Shown: positions 16,657 through 25,115 of the stretch, piece by piece
Layout: the number at the start of each line of letters is the position of its first letter
Numbering within the stretch: the first letter of the stretch is position 1
Assembly (NCBI GenBank): GCA_903952145.1
Contig: CAJBES010000340.1
Coordinates: 1 to 53,826 of the forward strand
Source of the DNA: an uncultured Opitutaceae bacterium
GTDB taxonomy: Bacteria > Verrucomicrobiota > Verrucomicrobiia > Opitutales > Opitutaceae
Direction of reading: 5' to 3'
Length of the DNA stretch: 53,826 nt
Translations under genes and position numbers: made by a program
The notes under the pieces: model-generated
Databases searched by the model: none
Told to the model about the DNA's origin: nothing
Seen by the model: only the letters and a program-made list of their open reading frames with translations

Positions 16657-16978
16657 GTGATATCTCGTAGATCCTTCGTCTGCTGCCAGTCCGTTCCCAA
16701 CGTGGGTTTCGAAATCATCACTTGAGCACTTCGCTCAGCCTACGACTCACCAGATACTGTCGCCTAACGCTATCACTAACGATTGGCGCAAGAACGCATG
16801 GCCGCGGGATTTAAGCAAGGACAATCCTGCAGGGGTCCTGTTAGCCGAAATCAACCCGATGCGGGCGCCGCTTTGACAAACACCCTGCCTTCATAGCTTT
16901 GGTTGATTCTCATTGGCCATATATCTGGAATAAGCCGTGGTGCCGTGGCCGGACCGCCCAAAGTGAAGGCCGCCAGCG
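16657..16978 (-). promoter_or_regulatory. Leader and upstream region of RRM gene
   Basis: About 320 bp without a supported gene. On the minus strand the 150 bases before the RRM start contain repeated CGTTAG units (near 16778 and 16763), a gagc-gaagt-gctc stem, and several short self-complementary stretches, followed by the start codon context gagatatcac-ATG. A structured 5' UTR of a cold-type RNA-binding gene is plausible; no defined promoter was located. Confidence 0.4.
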
Positions 16979-17392
16979 TCAGATTGAATATTTGACACGG
17001 ATATCGTCCGGCAGCGGTGTGGCGCGGCCGGTCGTGAGGGTGACGAGTGTGTAATCGCAATGCCCGTCGCACACGCGTTTGCCGGTCGACAGCTTCTCGA
17101 TCTCAAACGCCACCCGGCAGCCGGTGTCGGTGAAGTGCACGATCCAGGTGCGCACCACCATCCGGTCGCCCCAACCCAGCGGACGTTTGAAATGGATCGT
17201 CGCCGAAGCCATGAACCAGCCGAGGCCAATCTTGGCAAACTCCTGCATGGACATCTTGTAATGCCGTTCCATCTGCTCGAAACGCGCCGCCAGCACATAG
17301 TCGAGATAGCGCGTGCTGTGCACGTGCTGGTAGAGGTCGATGTCGTCGGGGCGGACGGCGAGTTCGGTCTCAAATTTTGAGTAAACATTCAT
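16979..17392 (-). CDS. YbgC/FadM-type acyl-CoA thioesterase (hotdog fold)
   Basis: 137 residues. The signature VRPDDIDLYQHVHSTRYLDYV near residues 13-33 is the 4HBT opening; the usual GHVNN is replaced by QHVHS, keeping the catalytic-site Asp/Gln-His region. The central helix AARFEQMERHY and the strand pairs FMASATIHFKRPLGWGD and VCDGHCDYTLVTL complete the single hotdog domain. Such enzymes hydrolyse acyl-CoA or acyl-ACP thioesters in the cytoplasm. It lies downstream of the Hsp15-like gene on the same strand, separated by a 74-bp gap with an inverted repeat. Confidence 0.88.
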   Translation of the reverse strand: MNVYSKFETELAVRPDDIDLYQHVHSTRYLDYVLAARFEQMERHYKMSMQEFAKIGLGWFMASATIHFKRPLGWGDRMVVRTWIVHFTDTGCRVAFEIEKLSTGKRVCDGHCDYTLVTLTTGRATPLPDDIRVKYSI

Positions 17393-17400
17393 GGGAGGTT

Positions 17401-17451
17401 AAAGCTGGAAATCAGGAAGGTCATCCTGCGCGATGGCATTATTCCAGCTTT
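17401..17451. repeat. Inverted repeat aaagctggaa ... ttccagcttt
   Basis: A 10-bp perfect stem (17401-17410 with 17442-17451) encloses 31 bases including aggaaggtcatcct, itself partly self-complementary. It lies between the hslR stop (17467) and the thioesterase start (17392) on the minus strand and could be an attenuating or processing hairpin. Confidence 0.45.
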
Positions 17452-17466
17452 CACGGGCTGCGTCCC

Positions 17467-17856
17467 TTATTCCCACAGCCGGTCCAGCAACCGGCGGTCC
17501 CGCTTGGTCGGGCGACCGCGGCCCTTTTCGCGAGCGAGTAGGTGCTGCACCCGTTGTGCGCGCGCCTGCTCATACACGGCGGGCGGCGTGAGGTCCTCGC
17601 AGTGCGCCGGCACGAGCTTGGCACCGAGCCGCGATGAGGGCACCGCCAGCACGCGTAGCGTGCGGGTGATGAGGCCGTGGTGCACGGTCACAATTTCGCC
17701 GGCATGCACTGCCCGGGCAGGCTTGGCAGGAAGGCCGTTGACCTGCACTACCCCGGCGCGGCAGGCCTCAGCCGCCAGGGTGCGGGTCTTGCATAGGCGG
17801 ACGCTCCACAGCCACTTGTCGAGGCGGTCGCGGTCAGCGGGAGCGGGAAAAGACAC
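17467..17856 (-). CDS. hslR: Hsp15-like S4-domain RNA-binding protein
   Basis: 129 residues. The S4 domain is RLDKWLWSVRLCKTRTLAAEAC followed by VQVNGLPAKPARAVHAGEIVTV, the alpha-L motif seen in Hsp15. The C-terminus is basic (REKGRGRPTKRDRRLLDRLW), matching the GRPTKRDRR ending common to this family. Hsp15 binds stalled 50S subunits carrying nascent chains and helps ribosome recycling after heat stress. Its neighbours on the strand are DUF3016 upstream and a thioesterase downstream. Confidence 0.9.
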   Translation of the reverse strand: MSFPAPADRDRLDKWLWSVRLCKTRTLAAEACRAGVVQVNGLPAKPARAVHAGEIVTVHHGLITRTLRVLAVPSSRLGAKLVPAHCEDLTPPAVYEQARAQRVQHLLAREKGRGRPTKRDRRLLDRLWE

Positions 17857-17909
17857 GACCGCGAGTGTAGGGCTCGCGTGGCCGCGGGCAAACGGGATTT
17901 CGCGCCGGT

Positions 17910-18434
17910 TTACTTGGCGGGTCTGAACTCGGTGCGCAGCCAGTCGTTGAGCATGGCCTTCTCGTGACGGAAGGGATCATCGCGGTCGATGGAAAGCTTC
18001 ATCATGAAGACGAGATCACGGAGTTCGCGCTTGCCCTCCTTCACCACTTTGCCGCCGGCGTCGGTCAGCTTGAACTCAAGGTCAATTCGGGGCGGGTAGA
18101 TATCCTTCACGATGCGCACATCGTTCATGTCGGGATTGTGCCAGGGTTCGAAATCCCCGGCGAGATCCACCTCGGTGAGTGTGACCGTGAGCTTCTGCCC
18201 GGCGGGCACCAACGCATCGGCACGTTGCTCGATGTGCTGCTTCAGCGTGTCGAGATTGGCGGCCTGCCCTTTCTCGGAGGCGGAGAAACCATCGCGCACA
18301 TCAACATACTGGTCGGCGGGCTTGGCAAAGATGACTTCGATCTTGGCCGCTGGTTTGACGGACTCAGCCGCGAGGATCGGCAGGGTCGCCAGGAAACCCA
18401 CGGCGACCGAAAGAATAAGGGGTGGCATTTTCAT
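17910..18434 (-). CDS. DUF3016 exported protein
   Basis: 174 residues from ATG at 18434 (MKMPPLILSVAVGFLATLPILAAESV). A signal peptide is cut after about residue 23. The mature part carries KIEVIFAKPADQYVDVRDG, DVRIVKDIYPPRIDLEFKL and RELRDLVFMMKLSIDRDDPFRHEKAMLNDWLRTEF, the pattern of DUF3016 proteins of unknown function. The conserved DPFRHEKAMLNDWL ending is intact. It is probably periplasmic. An upstream open extension to 18554 has no start-like context. Confidence 0.85.
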   Translation of the reverse strand: MKMPPLILSVAVGFLATLPILAAESVKPAAKIEVIFAKPADQYVDVRDGFSASEKGQAANLDTLKQHIEQRADALVPAGQKLTVTLTEVDLAGDFEPWHNPDMNDVRIVKDIYPPRIDLEFKLTDAGGKVVKEGKRELRDLVFMMKLSIDRDDPFRHEKAMLNDWLRTEFRPAK

Positions 18435-18788
18435 GATGGGAACTACTGACAGGCCGTAGACGAATATGTTTCCGCTGGCAACCACCGCGCGCCGGGCTCG
18501 AAGAGCACAGAGGGGGCCGGGGGCCGGCCGGGACGATAAACGTGCTGGGGACAATACGTTTCACCGGGATGGCGAGAAGCCACAAAACGTTTGGTGGAGC
18601 GGCTTGCCCAAAAACCACTTATCCGCACACCGGGCCCAAGTCGCCAGCCATCACGGTGCTCGGTCACGGCGCTGGTGCCACTCACCCGCCTTCGCGATCA
18701 CCCAGCCGTTCACCCTGAACAACCGGCGGCGGCCCAAGGATCATTTTCGGCTCGCCGCTCGGAGCCCGTGCCCGGCAGATATACCGCC
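18435..18788. other. 354-bp intergenic region between divergent genes
   Basis: Lies between the DUF3016 start (minus) and the DUF5069 start (plus), so both promoters should be here. I see no coding segment and no clear -35/-10 pair. Confidence 0.5.
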
Positions 18789-19241
18789 ATGTCCAACGTC
18801 CCCGGTCTTCGCAGCCCCTACAACCGAGTTGGCCGACTGGTCTATTTTGGGCGCATGCTCGACAAAATTCGTCTGCACGCCGCCGGACACCTCCCTGTCG
18901 CCGACTACGCCGCCAATCTCGGCCAAGGCTTTGACGCCCGCTGCTGCAGCTTCCTCCGTGTCGGCTACGATGAACTCAAGGCCCGCGTGCTCGTGGGTGG
19001 ACTGGACGACACACAGCTGCTTGCCTGGTGCCACGAACGGGGGGGCGACCGCACGGACGAGGAATGTGAGGTCTGGAGCGGTTTCATGATGAAGCGCGGC
19101 TGGCGTGATGACGGCCGCGTGATCTTGGAGCGCCGTATCCAGGAATCCGCCCTCCAGGGCAAACCCATCGCAACGATGTTCGACTATCTTGACTTCGACG
19201 AGGGCCGCGATCCGGTCTCCGTCCTTGCCTGGGAACCGTAA
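18789..19241 (+). CDS. DUF5069 protein, copy 1
   Basis: 150 residues from ATG at 18789. The family features are visible: RSPYNRVGRLVYFGRMLDKIRLHAAGHLP at the N-terminus, ANLGQGFDARCCSFL, then a central helical part and the closing FDYLDFDEGRDP. Function is unknown; the family is common in Verrucomicrobiota. It is a paralogue of the gene at 35373-35846, sharing the SPY..G.L...R.L.K and DFDEGR patterns. It precedes the penicillin-acylase gene by 86 bp, but the two may be separate units. Confidence 0.85.
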   Translation: MSNVPGLRSPYNRVGRLVYFGRMLDKIRLHAAGHLPVADYAANLGQGFDARCCSFLRVGYDELKARVLVGGLDDTQLLAWCHERGGDRTDEECEVWSGFMMKRGWRDDGRVILERRIQESALQGKPIATMFDYLDFDEGRDPVSVLAWEP

Positions 19242-19327
19242 ACCCGCCGTGCGTCATTTTCATCATGAGCGTAACCCGTTGTGGTAAAAACCACCCTTGG
19301 CACTCGGATTAGCCGCAGTCTTTCACT

Positions 19328-21703
19328 TTGAAACCTGTCTCCGCCAGATTCCTGCGCCTGCTCGCGAGCCTCGCGAGCGCGCTCCTGTTGGTCGCCGCCA
19401 TTTTTGCGGTCTGGTTCTATTTCCAGTTGCGCGCCAGCCGGCCGCAGCTCGACGGTGCCGCCGCTCTCCGCGGGCTTGGCGCCACAGTGACCGTCGAACG
19501 CGATGCGCTCGGCATCCCCATCGTGCGCGGCGGTAGCCGCGCCGACGTCGCCCGCGCCCTCGGTTTCCTGCATGCACAGGACCGGTTCTTCCAGATGGAC
19601 CTGATGCGGCGCCGGGCCGCGGGCGAACTCGCAGAGCTGCTGGGCAAAGCCGCATTGCCGGCCGATCAAGGTGTCCGCCTGCACGGTTTCCGCCGGCTCG
19701 CGCGCCAGGCGCTGGCCCTCGACACGCCAGCCCTCCGGGGGGTGATCGAGGCCTATACCACGGGGGTAAACGCCGGTCTCGCCGCCCTTGGCCAGGCACC
19801 GTTCGAATACCTCGTCCTGCGCACCAACCCGCAGCCGTGGCTGCCGGAAGACTGCTACCTCCTCACCTACGCCATGACCCTGAACCTGCAGGAAGCTACC
19901 GGCGGCTACGAACGCGCGCTTGCGTTGTTGCGTGATGTTTACAACCCCGAGGTTGTGGCGTTCTTCGCCCCATTGCTGACGCCGGTCGACGCCGCGCTTG
20001 ACGGCACCGCCGCGCCGCTCCCACCAATTCCCCCACCGGCCAAAATCGACCTGCGCCTCCGCGCTACCGTCGCCGCGACCGGCGCCTCCGCCACCGCAGA
20101 TCCGCTGCCCGCCGGGAGCAACAGCTTCGCCCTCGCCGGCAATCGCACCGCCAACGGCGCCGCCCTGCTCGCGAACGATATGCACCTTAGGCTGGGCGTG
20201 CCCAACACCTGGTATCGCACGTCGCTCGTTTGGCCCGGACATCAGGTCACCGGCTTCACCCTGCCCGGCACGCCTGCGGTGGTGGTCGGGAGTAACGGCC
20301 GCGTGGCGTGGGGCTTCACCAACTCCCAGACCGACACCAGCGATGTCGTGATCGTCGAGCCCAACATCATTGATCGTTCGCTCTACAAGCGCGGCGTTGA
20401 CAACATTGAGTTCGGTCACCGCACCGAGACGATTCGCGTCAAGGGCGGCGAACCCGTTGCCCTCGAGGTGCAGACCACGGTCTGGGGTCCCGTCATCGGA
20501 CTCGGCGAAAAAAACCGCCCGCTTGCCTACCACTGGGTCATGCATGAGCCGAGCGCGGTGAATTTTGCCCTGCTCAACATGGAAAATGCCACCAGTGTGG
20601 ACGATGCCGTCGCTGTCGCCCACGTCGCCGGCATCCCGGCGCAAAACATCCTCATCGCTGACGACGCGGGGCGCATCGCCTGGACCATCGCCGGCCGCCT
20701 GCCCAAGCGCATCGGCTACGACGGCCGCTTTCCCGTCGCCTGGACCTACGGCGACCGCTATTGGGACGGCTTCCTGTCGGCGGCGGAGACTCCAGTCATT
20801 CGCCAACCCGCCTCGGGACAACTCTGGTCGGCCAACGCCCGGCCTGTGGGCGGAGCCGCACTGGCCGTGCTCGGCGACGGCGGCTACGACAAGCCAGCAC
20901 GCGCCGCGCAGATCCGCGATGACCTCTCGGCCCTCACGCAAGCCACCTCCCGGGATCTGCTCGCGGTGCAGCTCGACGATCGTGCGCTCTTCCTCGACCG
21001 CTGGCAGCAACTCCTCCTGCGCATACTCACCTCCGAAGTTGTCGCCGGAAAAAAGCCCCGCGCCGAGCTGCGCGCACTCGCCGACCGTTGGGATGGGCGG
21101 GCCGCCGTGGATTCCGTCAGTTACCGGCTCGTGCGGGCGTTCCGCCATCAGGTCGCCAACCTGGTGCTCAGCCCTGTCTTCACGCCCTGCGTGGAGCGCG
21201 ACGAGTCTTTTAACTGGCGCAAGTTCCGTTATGAGGAGCCGCTCTGGGCCCTGTTGCAGGAAAAACCCGCGCATCTGCTCAACCCGGCATTCACCCGGTG
21301 GGACGAACTTCTGGTCGCCGCCGCGGATGCGGTAATGGCCGACCTAAAGCGACAGGGCGAAACGCCCGCCCAGGCGAATTGGGGTCGCACCAACACCGTT
21401 CGCATCCAGCACCCGCTCAGCCGCGTTCTGCCCCGCTGGCTCACCGACTGGCTCAACCTGCCCGCCGAGCCCCTGCCCGGTGACAGTGATATGCCACGCA
21501 TTCAGGGTCCGGCGTTTGGGGCCAGTGAGCGCATGGTGGTGGCCCCCGGCCGCGAGGCTGAGGGCCTCGCCCACATGCCCGGCGGCCAGAGCGGTCATCC
21601 GTTGTCGCCCTATTACCGCGCCGGCCATGCGGCTTGGGTGCAGGGCGAGCCCACACCCTTCCTGCCCGGCCCCGCGCAGCACACCCTGGTGTTGCAACCG
21701 TAA
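19328..21703 (+). CDS. Penicillin acylase family (S45, Ntn hydrolase)
   Basis: 791 residues from TTG at 19328, the only plausible start. The N-terminus is a single membrane anchor or signal (RFLRLLASLASALLLVAAIFAVWFY). The alpha subunit part contains GIPIVRGGSRADVARALGFLHAQDRFFQMDL. Autocatalytic cleavage should occur before the Ser in GSNSFALAGNRTANGAALL, near residue 260; this Ser becomes the N-terminal nucleophile of the beta subunit. The ANDMHL segment and NGRVAWGFTNSQTDTSDVV, carrying an oxyanion Asn, follow. Family members hydrolyse amide bonds, including penicillin G or acyl-homoserine lactones. Whether this one quenches quorum signals is unknown. It is probably periplasmic. Confidence 0.9.
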   Translation: MKPVSARFLRLLASLASALLLVAAIFAVWFYFQLRASRPQLDGAAALRGLGATVTVERDALGIPIVRGGSRADVARALGFLHAQDRFFQMDLMRRRAAGELAELLGKAALPADQGVRLHGFRRLARQALALDTPALRGVIEAYTTGVNAGLAALGQAPFEYLVLRTNPQPWLPEDCYLLTYAMTLNLQEATGGYERALALLRDVYNPEVVAFFAPLLTPVDAALDGTAAPLPPIPPPAKIDLRLRATVAATGASATADPLPAGSNSFALAGNRTANGAALLANDMHLRLGVPNTWYRTSLVWPGHQVTGFTLPGTPAVVVGSNGRVAWGFTNSQTDTSDVVIVEPNIIDRSLYKRGVDNIEFGHRTETIRVKGGEPVALEVQTTVWGPVIGLGEKNRPLAYHWVMHEPSAVNFALLNMENATSVDDAVAVAHVAGIPAQNILIADDAGRIAWTIAGRLPKRIGYDGRFPVAWTYGDRYWDGFLSAAETPVIRQPASGQLWSANARPVGGAALAVLGDGGYDKPARAAQIRDDLSALTQATSRDLLAVQLDDRALFLDRWQQLLLRILTSEVVAGKKPRAELRALADRWDGRAAVDSVSYRLVRAFRHQVANLVLSPVFTPCVERDESFNWRKFRYEEPLWALLQEKPAHLLNPAFTRWDELLVAAADAVMADLKRQGETPAQANWGRTNTVRIQHPLSRVLPRWLTDWLNLPAEPLPGDSDMPRIQGPAFGASERMVVAPGREAEGLAHMPGGQSGHPLSPYYRAGHAAWVQGEPTPFLPGPAQHTLVLQP

Positions 21704-21764
21704 CCCGACATGTAGCCGCGCTGAAGTTTGGCGACAGCGTGGTCTCACGGCTGGGGTTTCAGCC

Positions 21765-21781
21765 CTGGGTTGCAAACCCAG
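21765..21781. terminator. Hairpin after penicillin-acylase gene
   Basis: ctgggtt (21765-21771), loop gca, aacccag (21775-21781): a perfect 7-bp stem 60 bp after the stop at 21703. There is no T-run, so it is only a weak terminator candidate. Confidence 0.35.
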
Positions 21782-21876
21782 CTGCATCACCATGGCTTTG
21801 CCGGCCGCATCCGGGCCACCAGTTTGCCATTGTCCCGTGCGGCACTTCGCGGCTTGCTGACGGCACCCCCAACCGG

Positions 21877-22569
21877 ATGAAAAAAATGAAGCCAAGCTAC
21901 ACGGTCTATTTCGCCGGTGAGCTCTTCAACTTCAAGCATCTCATCGGCAACGCCTATCTCGCCGAAGCCATCTACGAGAAATCCCACGGCAAATATCTCT
22001 GCATGCTGCCGCAGGATCTCGAACCCCGTGGCCGCACCCTGCGCGCCATCCGGGACCACAATCTCCGCACCCTGCTCGACTGCGACCTGGCCCTCTTCAA
22101 TTACGACGGCACGGAGCTTGATTCCGGCACTGTGGTGGAGTTCGTGCTCGCCAAGTGCGCCGACATCCCGGCTGTGCTGTTGCGCAGCGATAGTCGCCCC
22201 GGTGGCCACGGGTCCGACCCGTGGAACCTGATGTCGAGCTTCTTTCCGCGCACCGTCAACGTCATCACCCCTAGCCTCGCCGGTTACAAAACCATCATGA
22301 AGCGCCGCCACCGCCGGCTCGACGAAATCCTCCGCCTCGCCGGGCAGCACGGTTCGGCCGATGCCCAGTGCCTCTGTGAGCAAATTGCCACTTCCTGTGT
22401 GCGGGCCTTTGCGCGGGTGCTCGGTATGGAACCGGTGATGCCAAAATATGTGCGTGAAGAGGTCTACCACTGGCTGGCCCGGATGCCCGGCCTGCGCGGA
22501 AATGAGAAAACGCTGCGCAGGGAGTTGGAGCGAATTTTGGAGCATAAAGTGAAAAGGGGGTTGCTGTAG
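21877..22569 (+). CDS. Nucleoside 2-deoxyribosyltransferase-like protein
   Basis: 230 residues from ATG at 21877 (MKKMKPSYTVYFAGELFNFKH). The opening YTVYFAGELF, IYEKSHGKYLCMLPQDLE, then LLDCDLALFNYDGTELDSGTVVEFVLAKCADIPAVLLRSD match the nucleoside deoxyribosyltransferase / PfpI-like NDT fold, in which the aromatic YDG/ELDSGT segment binds the base and a Glu in the VEF helix is catalytic. The C-terminal half (about 110-230) is helical and not typical of short NDTs. NDTs swap nucleobases between deoxyribosides. The next gene is upp, which fits a nucleobase salvage pair. Activity of the extended form is not established. Confidence 0.75.
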   Translation: MKKMKPSYTVYFAGELFNFKHLIGNAYLAEAIYEKSHGKYLCMLPQDLEPRGRTLRAIRDHNLRTLLDCDLALFNYDGTELDSGTVVEFVLAKCADIPAVLLRSDSRPGGHGSDPWNLMSSFFPRTVNVITPSLAGYKTIMKRRHRRLDEILRLAGQHGSADAQCLCEQIATSCVRAFARVLGMEPVMPKYVREEVYHWLARMPGLRGNEKTLRRELERILEHKVKRGLL

Positions 22570-22671
22570 GCTTCAGCCGCAGGCAGCAGGCGCCCCTGAA
22601 TGTATCCCTCCAGCGCCGCAGTCCTATTTCCAGCCTGTTGATTCCCCTTTCTCTTCTCTCCCTTCACCCTC

Positions 22672-23289
22672 ATGTCGCCTCACCTCCTTCAACACCCGTT
22701 GGCTGCGCACATCATCACCCACCTGCGCGACCAAACCACTAAGCCGGCGACGTTCCGTACCCTCGCCTACCACCTCGGCCTGCTGCTCGCCATTGAGGCC
22801 ACCCGTGATCTGGCCACCATGGAAAAACCCATTCACACCCCGTTGGAACCCGTCACCGGCCGCGTGCTCTCCCAGCCGCTCGTCGTGGTGCCAATCCTCC
22901 GCGCCGGTCTCGGCATGGTGCAGCCCTTTCTCGATCTCTTCCCCGATGTGAGCGTGGGCTATATCGGCCTTGAGCGCGACCATCACACCGCCATCGCCCG
23001 CAGCTATTACTGCAAGCTGCCGCCGATGGCCGGTGCGCGCGTCATTGTGGTGGACCCGATGCTCGCCACCGGTGGCTCGGCGGTGCAGGCCATTGATGTC
23101 GTCAAGACCGCCGGGGCCCGCGATCTTTCCTTTGTCAGCATCGTGGCAAGCCCCGAAGGGATCGCCTTGCTGCAGCAACGCCACCCGAAAGTGCCGGTCT
23201 TCACCGCCGCCTGCGACCGCGAACTCAATGTGCAGAAATATATCTTGCCCGGCCTGGGTGACTTCGGCGACCGGCTCTACGGGACTTAA
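22672..23289 (+). CDS. upp: Uracil phosphoribosyltransferase
   Basis: 205 residues. It converts uracil and PRPP to UMP in pyrimidine salvage. The PRPP-binding motif is VIVVDPMLATGGSA near residues 122-135. The N-terminal HPLAAHIITHLRDQTTKPATFR, VPILRAGLGMV, YIGLERDH and the C-terminal LPGLGDFGDRLYGT are typical UPRTase segments, and the length is normal. It follows the NDT-like gene by about 100 bp on the same strand, and a hairpin at 23292-23313 lies just behind the stop. Confidence 0.96.
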   Translation: MSPHLLQHPLAAHIITHLRDQTTKPATFRTLAYHLGLLLAIEATRDLATMEKPIHTPLEPVTGRVLSQPLVVVPILRAGLGMVQPFLDLFPDVSVGYIGLERDHHTAIARSYYCKLPPMAGARVIVVDPMLATGGSAVQAIDVVKTAGARDLSFVSIVASPEGIALLQQRHPKVPVFTAACDRELNVQKYILPGLGDFGDRLYGT

Positions 23290-23291
23290 AC

Positions 23292-23313
23292 CTCCATCCC
23301 AAACGGGATGGAG
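23292..23313. terminator. Hairpin between convergent upp and downstream gene
   Basis: ctccatccc (23292-23300), loop aaac, gggatggag (23305-23313): a perfect 9-bp stem starting 3 bp after the upp stop and 8 bp from the convergent stop at 23321. A bidirectional terminator position; no long T-run. Confidence 0.6.
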
Positions 23314-23320
23314 CCCGTTA

Positions 23321-23743
23321 TTAACCGACCGGCGGTTCCGCCAATGCCTTGCCTGCCTCCGCAATTCGCCCGGCCTGCTCCGGCCAGCGGGCGGTGGCGG
23401 ATTGCAGGACCGCCGCAGCCAGTTGGCGTGAGCCCAACACCAGTGCGGGACGGCCCAGTGCGGTGTAGAGCTGCGCGGCATGGTGCAGGATCCCGGCATA
23501 GGTCACGCATTTGTCCGCAGCGGACCCGGCCGATTCGCCCGCGGCGAGCAGATCAATCTGCTCCTCCAGCGACCGGCCCAAGAATTCCACCGCAGGCCGG
23601 GCGAACAGTTTTTCCTGGGTTTCCACCAGCACCGGCAGCGCCGCCTCGGTCCGGTTTTTTTCGCCGGCGCGCAGGACCTCGCGCACGAAACGTCCCAGTT
23701 CCTCGATGAGACGGATGAGATAATCCTGGCGCTGCGGTGACAT
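23321..23743 (-). CDS. Small helical cytoplasmic protein, possibly DUF6483
   Basis: 140 residues from ATG at 23743 (MSPQRQDYLIRLIEELGRFVREVLRAG). The whole protein appears alpha-helical with regular Leu/Ala spacing. The DYLIRLIEELGRFV start resembles DUF6483-type proteins, which is only a weak guess. No catalytic motif, signal or membrane segment is visible. It is separated from the upstream DUF481 gene by two hairpins (23824-23875). Confidence 0.65.
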   Translation of the reverse strand: MSPQRQDYLIRLIEELGRFVREVLRAGEKNRTEAALPVLVETQEKLFARPAVEFLGRSLEEQIDLLAAGESAGSAADKCVTYAGILHHAAQLYTALGRPALVLGSRQLAAAVLQSATARWPEQAGRIAEAGKALAEPPVG

Positions 23744-23823
23744 GGGTGGGCGGCATCGTGGCCGCCGTACCCCGGAAAGCAAACCGGCCCATTACCGGAT
23801 GGCGGACCAGTTGAAGGGTAGGC

Positions 23824-23875
23824 CGCGAGCTTGCTCGCGCTTTCTGCCCGAGCACCTGCAGGCTGGCGGCCTGCA
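23824..23875. repeat. Tandem stem-loops in DUF481 downstream region
   Basis: cgcgag-cttg-ctcgcg (23824-23839) and tgcaggc-tggcg-gcctgca (23857-23875) are two perfect stems 17 bases apart. The first resembles a short dispersed intergenic motif found in high-GC genomes. They lie downstream of the DUF481 stop on the minus strand and could end or stabilise its transcript. Confidence 0.5.
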
Positions 23876-23911
23876 ATTTACCAACCGACCCCTCGCGGTA
23901 TGCGACGAGGT

Positions 23912-24988
23912 TTACTTCCAGTTCAGCACGAAGCGGGTGTAGTAGGTGTTGTCCAACTCATCACGACCCGGCTGCGGGCGACTGTTGAACTGGTTGTTCA
24001 GGCCCACACGCAGTTTCCAAAAACCTGTTGCGATGGGAAATTCCAGCGCGGAGTCATGCACGAAACGGTAGTCAGCAAAATCTTTCATCGAAGGGAGGAA
24101 CTGCAGGTCGGTGAGGAGCGAGACCTTTCCCCCGAACTTGATGGTGTTGTTTAACCCGGTCGAGAGGACCGCACCCCTATTGTTCACGCCCGTGCCATAG
24201 CTCTCAAACCGGTAACCGGCACCGAGACGGGTGGTCAGTTGCTGCACGTCCGTCTTGATCATGCGGAAGGTGAAACCGGCGTCCGTTGTCGAGCGCAGGT
24301 CCACATCCTCGACATTGTCGCGTTCCAACTCCTGGCGAACAAACCAGCCGGTACGCTCCGAGAAGAATGAAGCGTAGTCCACGCCGCCCTTCACCTCATC
24401 CGCGGTCTTGTTATTCCCGCCGGCAGCGTCCTCAGAGGTGGCGTAATTGGTCGTGGCGTAGAACTTCAACGTGTCCTGCGGACTGGCGAGGGAAGCAATG
24501 AAACCGGCGGCCAGGCCCGTGGCATTGGTGTTGCCACTGTTGCCCGTGAGATCGACCGAGGTCTGGTAGGTCCACTTGCGCTCGCGCGCAACGATGGCCT
24601 TTTTCATGGCGGTGATCTGGGGATCCTCGCCGCCATTGCCCCAGGAGGCCGTAACTTTTTCAATCTTCGTGGTCAGTTCGCCATCAGAGCCGGTAATCCT
24701 GATGATATTGCCCTCACCCGCGACCGTGCCCTGCAGCACCGTGCCGCTGGCGAGACGCACAAACACCGGGGCGTCTGTCGTAATGGCGGCCACTTCGCTC
24801 TGCTTGATGGTAAGGTCGCCGGCGTAATCGGTCGTGATGAGGACCTTGCCGTCTTCAATCTTGGTGACCTTGCCGACAAGACGGGCGCCGTTCTTGGTTG
24901 TGACGACATCGGCGGAAAGCTGTAGCGCACCAAAAACTGCGGTGCAAAGGAGGACTGCAAGAGCCCGGAAGGTTGATTTTGTGTTCAT
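23912..24988 (-). CDS. DUF481 outer-membrane beta-barrel protein
   Basis: 358 residues from ATG at 24988 (MNTKSTFRALAVLLCTAVFGALQLSAD). A signal peptide is cut near SAD. Residues about 27-105 hold two SH3-like repeats (KNGARLVGKVTKIEDGKVLITT and LASGTVLQGTVAGEGNIIRIT). From about 130 onwards is a DUF481 barrel with alternating strands (TYQTSVDLTGNSGNTNATGLAAG, KGGVDYASFFSERTGWFVRQELERD, TRLGAGYRFESYG, LEFPIATGFWKLRVGLNNQF). It ends YTRFVLNWK, where the final strand should insert in the outer membrane. Function is unknown. A TTGACA -35 box is present at 25036-25031 on the minus strand, but the -10 is poor. Confidence 0.88.
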   Translation of the reverse strand: MNTKSTFRALAVLLCTAVFGALQLSADVVTTKNGARLVGKVTKIEDGKVLITTDYAGDLTIKQSEVAAITTDAPVFVRLASGTVLQGTVAGEGNIIRITGSDGELTTKIEKVTASWGNGGEDPQITAMKKAIVARERKWTYQTSVDLTGNSGNTNATGLAAGFIASLASPQDTLKFYATTNYATSEDAAGGNNKTADEVKGGVDYASFFSERTGWFVRQELERDNVEDVDLRSTTDAGFTFRMIKTDVQQLTTRLGAGYRFESYGTGVNNRGAVLSTGLNNTIKFGGKVSLLTDLQFLPSMKDFADYRFVHDSALEFPIATGFWKLRVGLNNQFNSRPQPGRDELDNTYYTRFVLNWK

Positions 24989-25115
24989 GACTGGAGGGAA
25001 AGGGGGGTAAAATCGAAACTGCCGCGCAGTTGTCAAGAACTAGTGTATTCACCCCATCATTCAGTTTAGATCAATCTGTGGTATTTTTCGTATTCCTCTG
25101 CCGCCTGCATGCTCC

